DNA from: Plasmopara viticola
Taxonomy: Eukaryota > Oomycota > Peronosporomycetes > Peronosporales > Peronosporaceae
Assembly (NCBI GenBank): GCA_001695595.3
Contig: MBPM02000046.1
Span: 62,001-126,000 of the forward strand
DNA length: 64,000 bases
Reading direction: 5' to 3'
The position numbers were made by a program, and so were the translations under genes. Below the pieces are notes generated by a model. It was not told where the DNA came from, did no database searches, and saw nothing but the letters and a program-made list of their open reading frames with translations. Below are positions 11,890-22,749 of this stretch, piece by piece. The stretch's first letter is position 1, and each line of letters begins with the position of its first letter.

Positions 11890-12573
11890 ACTGGTCAAAG
11901 TTGGAGCGCTTGCTCTAGAATCCGCCGTTATTGCGTGAAGGACCACCCTTTCGTCCATTGTCCCGTCCATCTTTGAGTCTCCTAGCATTTCCATTTACGC
12001 GAAACGCTTTCTCCGTAGCTTCTTTCCTCTGCAGCTTCAGGGACTCATTGAGCAGCTTCTCCTTGACTTCAATCAACGAAATGTCCCATGTATTTTCCGC
12101 AATCGACGAAATCAAGTCATACTCCGAAGGAAGACTGCTGAGAAGTACAACCTGCTGGTGTGAATCATCAATTTGCTCTCCCGTAGTCTGTAGTCCCACC
12201 ACTAGCTCGTCAAAAGAGTACAGATGCTCTGCCATACTTGTTCCACTTTCCATCTTGAACTCATGCAGGCGACGAGTCATCACCACACGATTCAAAGAGT
12301 CGAGCGATTGTAGAAATCGCGGAGGGTTCCCTACGCTTCCATAGCGCGCGTAGCCGACCGAATTTTGGTCTGGTGCTGGATCTCAGCGCCTTGAGCAGTG
12401 ATGCCTAGCGCCTTGGCATCATCAATCAGCCACGCCTCCGTGATGTCCTTCTTTTCCTTGACGGCCATGATGTGTCCCAGGAGAACCTTCCGCGCTAGGG
12501 TCATCCTAATGTTGAATTCCCAGTGGTAATAATTACCACTTCCTAGGAGGGCTCCGAAGCGCTTGTTAGCCAT
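11890..12573 (-). pseudogene. Copia gag, broken
   Basis: Starts at ATG 12573 with MANKRFGALLGSGNYYHW, the usual N-terminus of Copia capsid proteins (UBN2-type gag). A TAG at about 12,331 and a frameshift near 12,300 interrupt it, and it resumes with RRLHEFKMESG. The zinc-knuckle region near 11,890 keeps only the final His and Cys (GHMQRNC); the first two Cys positions are replaced. A stop codon lies just upstream of it. In a working element gag would form the particle and bind the RNA; this copy could not. Confidence 0.8.
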
Positions 12574-12623
12574 AGCGGGCGAGAGCGTTGCTTTTGAGGG
12601 AAGGTTTGTTGCGGCTGTAAACC

Positions 12624-12744
12624 TGTTGAGTAGAAAGTAAAAACCGAAGTGAATATATTTATCTTGACCAATGACCGGCTACCATATGTAATTACTAGCT
12701 GTGACGTACTTGTAAATACTGTGACGCCATCCGCCTGTCCAACA
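12624..12744 (-). repeat. putative short 5' LTR of the Copia element
   Basis: The segment begins TGTTG and ends CAACA on the minus strand, giving a 5-bp inverted end, and sits about 50 bp upstream of the gag start. A primer binding site cannot be assigned with confidence. No second copy was seen in the window, so the call rests on position and end motifs only. Confidence 0.4.
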
Positions 12745-13978
12745 TGCATTCAGCGGTTTAATTTTAACACGAACAGAGTGATGAAAATGATCACTATCAG
12801 ACACCCAACTTGTTTAATTTTGATAATTTTGAGCACAAGTAAAACATACCGGGGCACCAATCTCCACCCCCATTCCACATATATTGTTGAGAGCGTCGAC
12901 ATTGTCTTCAGAAGGTCGTTAGTGAACGCCCACCCTTGCCTTTTTAGAGCCATGAAGAGTCTGGTAAAAGGAAGAAACAATTTATTCGAAGGAAAGAACA
13001 ATTTACTATTTCTAGCAATATTTGTTTGTATCTAGCAACACTTTATAGCATTTAATTTATTTAAAAAATTCTGTTTAACCAAATATTATTTTTGGTGATC
13101 TTGTGTAAGTACAACAGCTTCATGTTCATCCAACGTTTGACATTTCTTAATAATTTCTTCTTGAGTGGACTAGAGACCTACAGAGAGAATTTCCAAGCCT
13201 AATTTGTGTTTTATGATCACAAATGTAAATTACACGATTGGAATTTGGCTTGCAACAACCTGGAGATTTTTTAATCCTCTATTATTGGGCTAAACCTTAT
13301 GCGCAGTCATTGAGTCTGACGTCAGCTTTTAGCACCCTTCCGAAGCGTAGTTCCGGACTATAAGCCACTTTATACTTTGAAAGCATTTTTTATTGACTTG
13401 AGCTATTTTTAAAGATTCAAAAGTCAGAGCGTTAGGCGAGGATTTGCCCGATCCTACGTGGTACTCCTCGTCAGACCCATCGCCTAAAGGAGGAAGTTTC
13501 TGTCAATTGCTAGGGGCGCACATTGAACGTCACGACTGATTAAACGGCTCTTCCAGACCATTCTTTGCGTAAGCATCTCTCTTGAGCGTTAGCAGTCTTA
13601 GACTTTATGCCCACGGACAGATGCGCGCAGCTTTGTTTAGTTTTAACAAAAAGTAGGATAGTGGAGTGGCACCTTTGGAAGCTAGAGCAACCTTTTTTGG
13701 TGTTTGGCTTGGGCATCGTATAAATGTCAAAAAATGAAAAGTAGTGTTATTTTGATGTTATAAGCAACATTATAGCGACTTTTACACAAAGCCGGGTATT
13801 TGTGATAAAAGGTGGCTTTCTATAACTAATCGGTACTTTTACCGGCTTGCATAGATCGGTTGGTTAAAGGATTTCGGTAGCTCCAACCCAACCGATCAGA
13901 TTTTGATCAGATTTTGAAATCAGTGCATAGATAGAATGAACCAAAGTACAATTGAATTGTGTTTGATAAACCAGTCTT

Positions 13979-14293
13979 CGTTACGGAAAAGGTTGGGGTG
14001 ACGCCCTCCTTCCAAGCGCGGGGGCTAATTGCTCGCGCGCTTCGGGCAGGTGCTCTCGGGCATCTGCAGGTCTCTAACGAGTCTCACCCTCGACGCGACG
14101 GTCTCCAGCACCAGAGCGCCACCAAGTCAGAGATAAACAAAATAATGGAAGACCCTCACGACCTCGGTGCTGGCTGCACTGCCCGCCGAACGAGAGTCGA
14201 CGTATGCGGACACCACTCTATGCCGTGGACTAGCCAGACTGAGCCTAGCACGTGCATAACTTGGCAATGCGATAACGTAATACAATACAATAC
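13979..14293 (+). repeat. SINE-like element, copy 1
   Basis: About 315 bp beginning near CGGAAAAGGTTGGGG and ending in a simple ATACA repeat tail. It is flanked by a target duplication, AAACCAGTCT at 13,968 and AAACCAATCT at 14,294. The matching empty site is preserved in duplicate B at 29,258-29,268. A long target duplication plus simple tail is typical of LINE-mediated retroposition. No coding capacity, and no clear Pol III A/B boxes were found. Confidence 0.75.
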
Positions 14294-15026
14294 AAACCAA
14301 TCTACAAATCGCACACGACAATTCCCACTAAATTAGAGATCTCTCTGTATGCCCCGTCAAAAATTCGCTTCCGGCACTCCGCGCTAGAGACAGCTTAGTC
14401 TTAGTGCGTGGGTTCCGGTAGCTTAAAATGTCTATTGTATTGGCAATCGATGTGTGCTAGAGGTTTAAAATCCATTCTTTCGTCTGTCCAAAGGTCAGGT
14501 GCACCATCCAAAAAAATAAATTGTGGAGCTATCAACTGGCGATAATTACATTGTCGGCTCGTTGTCCGACCGCATTAGCTAAGTAAATGTAAGCTAAGAC
14601 TTTCTTGCATTGCATTGGTAAAACATTGCCGTGCTCAGCCAAGTGTTTCAGTAAAGCACAAAACATTTTTCGCCAAACAAAGCAAGGAATGCAATCGTGC
14701 ATCGTCGGGCTGTATTATTAATAGAAAAAGGACAATTTCGCAAAGAAGTCGAGTTGATGTAGACAGTACAGTGTCTTCGCACGTAATATTTTTACACCAG
14801 CAGCAATTATTTTGAATTCCCGAATAGTACAAGGCGAAAAAAGAACCGAGCATGCATGGTATGAATATGCACTTTTCGCTTCAAGTCGAGTATATTATCT
14901 ATACTAGTGTCAAATGACTTTACATCGAAAAAACCTTTGTAATCTCACATTTATGCAGAGGTGACACAGCAGATTACCTCTTTAATCGAAGACGGCGAGT
15001 ACTTTACTGCTGCTCTGTTGCAGGTT
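14294..15026. other. 3' flank of glutamine-rich gene A
   Basis: Non-coding sequence shared with 29,270-30,008 and, in inverted or direct form, with the flanks of the decayed copies at 35.2-36.2, 39.5-40.6 and 54.4-54.8 kb. It contains no recognisable gene. Its conservation next to every copy of the gene family shows that the gene and its flank were duplicated as one unit. Confidence 0.6.
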
Positions 15027-16496
15027 CTAATACTGCTGCTGCTCTTGCTGCGTATTCTCGTTCAGCAGGTACTCGCTTTGCTGTTGCTCTTGCGGCAGAT
15101 TCTCGGTTAGTGGGATCTCGTTCTGCTGCTGCTCTGCCGGCTCGTTCACGAGAGGCAGGCTTTCGTTCTGCGGCTGCTCGTACCCCAATGGCAGACTTTG
15201 ATTCTGCTGCTGAACTTGCTGCGGATTCTCGGTCATCGGGATCTCGTTCTGCTGCTGTACTTGCTGCGGATTCTCGGTCATCGGGATCTCATTCTGCTGC
15301 TGTACTTGTGGCAGATTTTCGGTCATCGGGATCTCATTTTGCTGCTGAACTTGCTGCGGATTCTCGGTCATTGGAATCTCATTCTGCTGCTGCTCTGGCT
15401 GCTCGTTCACGAGAGGCAGGCTTTCGTTCTGCGGCTGCTCGTATCCTAATGGTAGACTTTGGTTCTGCTGCTGAAGTTGCTGCGGATTCTCGGTCATCGG
15501 GATCTCGTTCTGCTGCTGTACTTGCTGCGGATTTTCGGTCATCGGGATCTCGTTCTGCTGCTGTACTTGCTGCGGATTCTCGGTCATCGGGATCTCATTC
15601 TGCTGCTGTACTTGTGGCAGATTTTCGGTCATCGGGATCTCATTTTGCTGCTGAACTTGCTGCGGATTCTCGGTCATTGGAATCTCATTCTGCTGCTGCT
15701 CTGGCTGCTCGTTCACGAGAGGCAGGCTTTCGTTCTGCGGCTGCTCGTATCCTAATGGTAGACTTTGGTTCTGCTGCTGAAGTTGCTGCGGATTCTCGGT
15801 CATCGGGATCTCGTTCTGCTGCTGTACTTGCTGCGGATTTTCGGTCATCGGGATCTCGTTCTGCTGCTGTACTTGCTGCGGAATTTCGGTCATCGGAATC
15901 TCATTCTGCTGCTGAACTTGCTGCGGATATTCAGTCATCGGGATCTCGTTCTGCTGCTGTACTTGCTGCGGATTTTCGGTCATCGGGATCTCGTTCTGCT
16001 GCTGAACTTGCTGCGGATTTTCGGTCATCGGGATCTCGTTCTGCTGCTGTACTTGCTGCGGATTTTCGGCCATCGGGATCTCATTCTGCTGCTGAACTTG
16101 CTGCGGATTTTCGGTCATTGGGACCTCGTACTGCTGCTGTACCTGCTGCGGACTCTCGGTCATCGGAACCTCGTTTTGCTGCTGTACTTGCTGCGGACTC
16201 TCGGTCATCGGGACCTCGTACTGCGGCTGCTCTAGCTGCTCGTTCACTAACGGCAGGCTTTCGTTTTGCGGCTGCTCATTCACTAAAGGCAGACTTTCGT
16301 TTTGCTGTTGCTGTTGCTGTTGCTCTTGTTGGAGTGGGGTCTCACCCGGCTGCTCGTGTCCCTCTGTTGGAAACGGGGTTGCAACAGGAAAGCCGCCTTT
16401 GCCGCCTTGCAAGTTATTGAATGTTGCCTCAGTGATGCTGGAGGTGATCAAGACCGCGGTCGTGCACAGCGCAATGATTTTTTTGCAGGGGAGCAT
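15027..16496 (-). CDS. secreted glutamine-rich 15-residue-repeat protein, copy A
   Basis: A 489-residue protein. The start at ATG 16496 (MLPCKKIIALCTTAVLITSS) is chosen because the same start heads copy B and the decayed copy at 39.0 kb; the in-frame extension upstream is not conserved. Residues 1-24 are a signal peptide. After a short Gly/Pro region and poly-Gln tract, about 20 copies of a 15-residue unit, consensus NEIPMTENPQQVQQQ, follow, interspersed with a 27-residue spacer (NQSLPLGYEQPQNESLPLVN, then EQPEQQQ). Spacer plus five units form a 102-residue (306-bp) higher-order repeat. The C-terminus ends EQQQY. No catalytic domain or RXLR motif is seen. A secreted, disordered, Gln/Pro/Glu-rich repeat protein could belong to the cell surface, adhesion or host interaction, but the function is unknown. 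Confidence 0.8.
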   Translation of the reverse strand: MLPCKKIIALCTTAVLITSSITEATFNNLQGGKGGFPVATPFPTEGHEQPGETPLQQEQQQQQQQNESLPLVNEQPQNESLPLVNEQLEQPQYEVPMTESPQQVQQQNEVPMTESPQQVQQQYEVPMTENPQQVQQQNEIPMAENPQQVQQQNEIPMTENPQQVQQQNEIPMTENPQQVQQQNEIPMTEYPQQVQQQNEIPMTEIPQQVQQQNEIPMTENPQQVQQQNEIPMTENPQQLQQQNQSLPLGYEQPQNESLPLVNEQPEQQQNEIPMTENPQQVQQQNEIPMTENLPQVQQQNEIPMTENPQQVQQQNEIPMTENPQQVQQQNEIPMTENPQQLQQQNQSLPLGYEQPQNESLPLVNEQPEQQQNEIPMTENPQQVQQQNEIPMTENLPQVQQQNEIPMTENPQQVQQQNEIPMTENPQQVQQQNQSLPLGYEQPQNESLPLVNEPAEQQQNEIPLTENLPQEQQQSEYLLNENTQQEQQQY

Positions 16497-16557
16497 GATG
16501 CTTAAGTAGAACGGAAGAGAGAAGGAGGTTTGAGTTGACTTGGACCGGAGCGGGCAA

Positions 16558-16572
16558 GTAGTAAAGTGAGGA
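16558..16572 (-). promoter_or_regulatory. Inr-like start element of gene A
   Basis: Minus strand TCCTCACTTTACTAC, about 70 bp upstream of the ATG, matches the oomycete initiator pattern (YCAYTYY). The same element is kept in copy B and, as TTCATTTTAC, in the decayed copy D. Transcription start here is inferred. Confidence 0.4.
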
Positions 16573-17325
16573 GACGAAAGTTTTTCGACTTGCTGCAGTC
16601 GCAACCAGTTGTATGGAACCAACGCATTGACGCTACAAGCAATTCTTTGAGGATTCAATGATGTACGCGTCGAAAATTTGGAGGTACGAAGTAATTTACC
16701 TCGGAATAAATTGGGAGGGGAGGGGGTAGAGTGCAACTCAAAACGCAATGAACAGCCGCGATAGAGCCATGCAACATTAATTGGTGAGAGAATCTATTGA
16801 CTTCATTCGAGCCGATTTCCTTAAGCGAAATGCCGTCGTTTGATCTGAAGTATTTTCTGGAGTCATTGATCTCATTTTCATCTTTGATATAGGACATGGA
16901 GGTAAGAATTTGCTCCGATATAAAACACGTAGGTTTCACCACTCATAAGAGGTTCAAGGAGGGATGTTCAAGAGGGGGCAAAATAAAATGTAGGAGCTAG
17001 GCTATAGGAAATGCGACGCTAAGTCCTTTTCTCACCAACCTCTTTTGGCCAAGAAGGGAACCCTATTCCGAAGATGGAATTTGTATGCACATCATCGACA
17101 CTTCGTGAATTCAGATCAGATGACCCAATTCGCTCAAACAGGATTTGTGAGCATTAGGTTTTTTTACTTGCGAAAAGAATAATATAAAGCTCAAATGAAA
17201 ACGATAAATTTGACGATGCCATCTGAGATTGGAAGTATTTTTTATGCTATGGGGCTGCTTGCTTGATTCACAATCCTACGCCTTCAGGTTGTGCTTGTCG
17301 CATTATAAACTTTGCGCGGCATTAA

Positions 17326-18950
17326 AAGCCCCAGTGGTAGCGTCAACTGCGGGAGCCAAGCCGGTGAAGCCTACCTGTAAGAAGAAAAACATACTCCTTA
17401 CTTTAGATAAAACATGACCATGGCTTTGTGCAGATGAAGATTTTTTTCCGGAGGCTTAAATAAGGCAATTTTCTATAAAACATTCCAGCGGAGATATTGG
17501 CTCGTTAGAAATTAATAATCATTTCGCAAAATTCAAACATCTATCTTGCTTAGGCTTTCTTGCCAGTAAGAATCGTAGACGCAAGCTTCATTAACATAAG
17601 CTAAAGAAGCCGAAAACCTCTGTCACTCGAAAATCACTCCCTAAAGAAGTCGAGTTGACTATGAACAATTCTTTTAAGCCACATTACTCTTAAGATTTAC
17701 ATGATATCAAAAGATTGTGTTCAATTAAATCGTGGTGATGACAGTGTAAGAATATACCCAGGGGTATCCTCTTACCGTGTGAAGGGCACCCTTGCCTTGA
17801 AGCTACTTGTACCACCGATAGCTAAGCGCACGCGTATAGCAGATCGTCCAAAGCAGCAGGTTGCATCTTCCAACAAAATGATCCAGGTATGCCAAGCAAA
17901 AGTGGCACATAGACCCGTGTTCGCGTATCGCGAGGCAAGATGTCGGGACTGGTCAAAATTCATTCAGATCGATTATGTAGCGTAAATCTTTGACTAAAAT
18001 CCGTTCGACTTCTTGGAGTAAAGTGTCGACTTCTTGGAGAATCTTTGCTACGTGGCATTAGCTTTTTCTTAGCTCATAATATATAATCGTCTCTGTGATA
18101 TATCTCATTTTACTGTCCACCAAGTACTGTAGGGTGCATTTTTTAAGAACAAGATACACACAAGTTTTACGTCTTTCCCTTTCTTGGAAAGTCGTCAGGC
18201 TCATCCTTAAGCAAGTTCCACATGACTTCAACGACGAATTTTCTCCGCTATCACAATCGTCTATGTATTCTCTATTTCCTCCGCACCTTCTTCATTTTTG
18301 CATCTTTCTCTACAGCCATTTCCTTGTCCGAAGTTAGCTCTATTAAAGGCCGAAAAGGCCGAAAAGCTACACGTCCACTTGTACAGTCATAGTTGAAGGT
18401 TTTGGTCATTTTTATATTTGTAAGCCTTGCCCGACTAACTGGTAAGTAATCAACGCAAACCCCTCTGGTAGTCACAACAGTAATGTGTTGCTAAAAGCAT
18501 CTCGTACCAAGACATGGCATGATAAGTGGCAACTTTCATTTGAATTTCACAGCTATTTGTTATCGAAAACCAATGTACTTTTGCAGATGCCCAAGCCAAC
18601 AATTTTTTGTTCGAGTATCTCAATTATTGCCCTCCAGAGCTTTTTAAATTAGCTACTTTCTTCGCACATACGCCCCACAAGTTTGATCTGATACATACAG
18701 AGCCACAATTGTGACATGGCTATCTTATAGCCTCGGAAGCGCGATAAAACAACAGTTAGGTCGTGCTGTGGTGGAGCAACAGTGCGACAGGGCGCTGTGA
18801 CGCATACCCTGATTTAAACACAATTGGATAAAGTCCTAGCGAGATAACTTGACCAATATGAGAGCATGTTTTGTCGCAATGAAAGGACAAGATTTTTTCT
18901 TGGCGGTTTTAAGCTTACACATTTCCAGCGCGATCATTCGACTTCGACCC
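17326..18950. other. gene-free stretch
   Basis: No supported gene. A short word, GACTTCTTGGAG, occurs at about 18,009 and again 21 bp later, and once more near 19,525; its meaning is unclear. Short open frames here lack protein-like composition. Confidence 0.4.
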
Positions 18951-19360
18951 TAGGCGTCTAATTGTAGCAGTGCCGTACCGAGGTTAAAATCTGACGCGTC
19001 ATATACGACGAAAGAAGGTCGTTTTGCCCTTGGTAAAAGCAGGCCTCGTGTCTGCAAAAGTCTTTTTTTGCCTCAGCCAAGATCCTCTTTGTGTCGGGAT
19101 TCTTAAATTTCGTACGTATCTTAATTGACAATACCGGATAGTGGTTTCAAAACTTCTGCGTAATTCGCGTTATACTTATGCGAGTTATTTAGAAGGTCAA
19201 GCCAATTCTTAAAGTGTTGCTGGCGTAAGATCTAACAATATACAATGACTTTCGTCTTACCGGGGTCCACCTGAAGGCCTTGCTTTCCACTATAGTGCCC
19301 CAAAAAGTTTTATCCGCGCAGGGGATGCACCAATGAGCTTAAAAATCTTTTGTGCGCGCA
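18950..19360 (-). mobile_element. Gypsy (Ty3) RT-RNase H relic
   Basis: Minus-strand reading contains FVVYDASDFNLGTALLQ at about 18,960-19,020, the RNase H start of Gypsy elements, and further upstream GKQGLQVDPGKTKVI at about 19,240-19,290, the connection region after the RT palm. Stops and frameshifts break it. No LTR was identified. Confidence 0.6.
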
Positions 19361-19899
19361 TTTAGCGCATATACTCCAGCGTTCAAGATATAAAATTTTC
19401 ATCTGTCTTCCCGTACTCTGCGCGCCAAATGACAAAAGCTGCATACGCTCTGTAAGAAATTTATCGACAATAAAAAAGGCTCATTTCAGAAGGCTTTGAG
19501 GCACAATTTACCGCTAAAAGAGTAGACTTCTTGGAGCGCTAACCGCGGTCAATGGTATGTTACTATCTATAATGAGGATTGAAAAATACTCGCTAAGTCG
19601 AGTGCCTAGTACACTGTGCGACATCCCTGATTGCTGTTTTGCGGCCCTTCCTTTTTAATCCATGACGTCTGCCACAGGATAATGCCCGCATTTTGCTTCT
19701 TTAAAGCGTGTACGATGCAACACTTGCCATTTGGAACTATGTCACACGAAATGATAGGACTTACTTTTTCGAACCATTCTTCCTATGTGCTGTGCACAAA
19801 ATGATGCGTCAGTGATGTACCAGTGTTTCTATAACAAACGGTGTTACCTGGTCACGCAGTATTTGTTGTCTGGAATCAAGCCAATTTTATGACATACAC

Positions 19900-22440
19900 T
19901 TTTATCGAGTGGTAAAGCCAAAGGCGAGTTCTAAAGGGAACAGCGCAAATTTATCAACAACAAGTAACAAAGGTTTGGAAGAGTAAATACAAGTCTGCAC
20001 GTCAAAGTGGACCCCATAGTACACGAAAGATGAGTTCCGATAAAAGATAATAAGATTGCGATACAAAAAGAAATCCGTGGGTATCACAAAAGATTAAGGT
20101 TCAAGATCATCGCTGCAGAAAGCATTGACTTTTTATTGGCACATTTATCACGGCTTGTGCGCGTCGGAAGAAGGCACTGTAAAAGGTTTCGGAGCTACTG
20201 GACCTTAAAGAGCTCAAAGCAATTTAGTTCTTGGCAGAATCAAGAAAAAAGAAATGTTAAAGGTGCTGTTTCTGCGCACCTCTTAAGCATATCAAAAAAA
20301 TGCTTTGAATGATAATGCTTAAAGTAGCCCTGTAGGGTGCGAACACTGCGCCGCGGGTCAGAAATACATAAAGATCACATGGATTTAGTATTTTGTTTGA
20401 TAATCAAAGACTCAAAATTGATGTTTATAAAGTCATCAATTAATCACTTACCCGTAAAGAAGTTAAGCGCAAAATTCAGATCGTGCTACGCACAAAGTAT
20501 GGTGTGAAGCTTCCTCAAAATGCTACACCCAAAACAGAACATCAAGGTTTGCTATCTTTCCAAAAGCAGACGTGACGATGCCTTTGTAATTTTTGTATGC
20601 GAGTTACCACATCCAGCAAGCAGCGACGGCCAAAGATACAGAATACGACGACCTTTTTGGAAATAGCTTAGAGTTATTTACTGCAAGAAACAGAGGTTTT
20701 CAAGAGGGCCATACAGGTTTGCACGACGAACCGGACCACATAGTACACCACGGATGAGTTCCGATAAATAAGATAACGGGGATGCGACACGAAAAAAGCC
20801 CTTTGGTGCCACGAATGGTCCTTAGGTTGACATTGAGAACATCTCTGCAGGAAGCATCTACAGTTTCATTAGAACTTACATCACGGCTTGCGTGCTTCAG
20901 AAGAAGGCACTGCCAAAGGTGTCGGAGCTACTGGGTCTTTAAGATCTCAATGCGACTGAGCTCTTGGCAAACTTGAAAAATGACGTATATTTGAGGTGCT
21001 GTTTCTGTACACCACCAAAGTATAAACAAACATTCTCCGATCTGGATAGAGATGCTTAAAGCAGCCTTGTAGGCAGCGTCCATTGCGCCGCGTGTCAAGG
21101 ATACATAAAACGATAACAGGGATCCGGTAGTCTACTTGATGATCAAGCACATAAATTAATCCTCATAAACTTATCATAAATCACTCACCCGATAGAGAAT
21201 TAAAGCGCGAAATACAATTCGCGTTTGGCACAGAGTATGATGTAAAGCTTTTTCAAAGAGGATGCACTCAAAACAGAGAACCAAGCTTTATTTTTTTCGG
21301 AAGCAGACGTAACGATGTTTTATAATCTTTCCTGAGCGAATTACCACATTCAGCGAGCAGCGAAGGCCAAAGAAGCGAAATCTGACGTTTTATGGGGAGG
21401 ACAGCGTTGAGTCATTTACTGCAAGAGACAGAGTTTTCTAAGAGGTCAATACAGGTCTGCACGACGAACTGGACTACAGGTCTGCACGACGAATTGGACC
21501 ACATGGTACACCAGAGACGAGTTCCGCTATAATATAATGGGGTTGAGACACCAAAAGTCCTTGGACGTCGCGAGTGATTCTAAGGTCGACAACAAGAGAC
21601 CTCTGCAGGAAACGAAGACGTTTTTATTCGCACTTTTATCACAGCTTGTGCGCTTCAGAAGAAGGTTATGCAAAGGTGTCGGAGCTACTGGATCTCAAAG
21701 AGCTCGCTGAGCTCTTGGCAAAATTGAGGAAAGGTTTATTAAAGGTGCTTTTTCTACATACCCTAAGAGCATAAACAAACATCCTTCGCTTTGGATGAAG
21801 ATGCTTAAAGCAGCCTTGTAGGCAGCATCCATTTCGCCGCAAGTCAGGGATACTTGAAGATCACATGGATTCAGTATTCTGTTTTTTGAACAAACACTCA
21901 AAATTGACAAAGAGTTATTTGCTGCAAGAAACAGCGTTTTGCAAGAGGACAATACAGGTCCGCGCGACGAACTGGATCACATAGTACACCAAAGATAGGT
22001 TCCGAAAAAAGTAGGAATGCAACACAAATAGAGTCCTAGGGTGTCACCAATGGCCCTACGGTTGACAACGAGAATTTTTTTTGTAGAAAACATTGACAAT
22101 TTCAATGGAACTGATATCACGGCTTGTGCGCTTCAGAAGAAGGCATGTCGGAGCTACTGGGTCTTAAAGATCTCAAGCGACTGAGCTCTTGGCTAAATCG
22201 AATAAAAATCGTATGTTACAGGTGCTGTTTTTGTGCACCTCTTTATCATATACAAACATGCTTTGCTCTGGATGAAGGCAGCGTACATTGCGTCGCGGGT
22301 CACTAAGATATCATAAGGGTTCGGTACTTTCTTTGATGACTAAGCACTCGACATTGAAGACTCATCATTAAATCACTCACCCGATAGGTAAGTGGAACAC
22401 GAAATTAATTTCGCGCTAGGCACAAAAGATGGTGTTACAA
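19900..22440. repeat. degenerate tandem repeat, four units of about 0.5-0.77 kb
   Basis: Shared words recur in the same order, for example GGAGCTACTGG at about 20,193, 20,924, 21,681 and 22,148, and a GTACACCA-type word at about 20,015, 20,738, 21,503 and 21,975. Units are spaced about 725, 765 and 475 bp, the last shortened by deletion. Minus-strand short frames such as GEMDAAYKAALSIF (about 21,830) recur in altered form in two units, suggesting the array descends from a small tandemly duplicated gene, now dead. The protein family was not recognised. Confidence 0.6.
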
Positions 22441-22749
22441 TTTTTTACGACCACTGGAGTGGTGTGAGTTCATTGATGCATTATGCTGAAACGGCAGAGA
22501 ATGTCATGATGTGGGAGTCCAAAACTCCGCGTTCATAATTGACTATTGATAAATATGGTTCAAACAGAAAGCGGGAGCTAGTTCATGCTTATAACAAGTG
22601 AAACGGTACAGCGGCACCTATAATGACACTCTCTTTGAAAAACGTATTGCTAACAATATATAGGTCTGGTTTACGCTATAAACGCTATAGATAGATTCTT
22701 TTTATTCGAATGAGACCCTCTCAACGGCGGTTCGTACGACAAGTAACAT

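Larger units (their letters stand above)
8650..12744 (-). mobile_element. degenerate Copia (Ty1) LTR retrotransposon
   Basis: The minus strand carries gag, protease, integrase, reverse transcriptase and RNase H in that order, which defines Copia. Landmarks are the protease DSGATSHMT (about 11,800), the integrase HHCC finger (HARMGHP and CSGCLKGK, about 11,300-11,420), the RT box YVDDM (about 9,510) and RNase H SGEAEY (about 8,870). Frameshifts and stops break it into pieces. A possible 5' LTR of 121 bp lies at 12,624-12,744, read TGTTGGACAGG to CTCAACA on the minus strand, ending just before the untranslated leader of gag. No 3' LTR is visible, and RNase H stops short shortly after the ARTKHV motif, so the 3' end appears truncated. 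The element is non-functional. Confidence 0.9.
12770..17325. repeat. segmental duplicate A (partner at 26440-32435)
   Basis: This block and 26,440-32,435 share, in the same order and orientation, 12,770-13,660 with 26,440-27,270, a stretch around 13,790-13,880 with 28,430-28,560, then 13,890-14,540 with 29,180-29,510, and the glutamine-rich gene with its promoter up to about 17,325 / 32,435. Differences are point changes, two separate sets of SINE-like insertions, an inversion in B (27,643-28,105) and a 0.6-kb segment unique to B near 28,570-29,180. The alignment was made by eye, and percentage identity was not computed. Confidence 0.75.

Noticed and set aside
8650..12744. An intact, active Copia element
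   Set aside because: Stops and frameshifts in gag and integrase, a lost zinc knuckle, a truncated RNase H and no 3' LTR.
13979..14293. Solo LTR interpretation of the 320-bp repeat
   Set aside because: No TG/CA ends, and target duplications of 7-14 bp instead of a constant 4-6 bp.
16497..16748. 84-residue N-terminal extension of the glutamine-rich protein A
   Set aside because: It covers the promoter and 5' untranslated region shared with copy B, where it is out of frame. The conserved signal peptide begins at 16,496.
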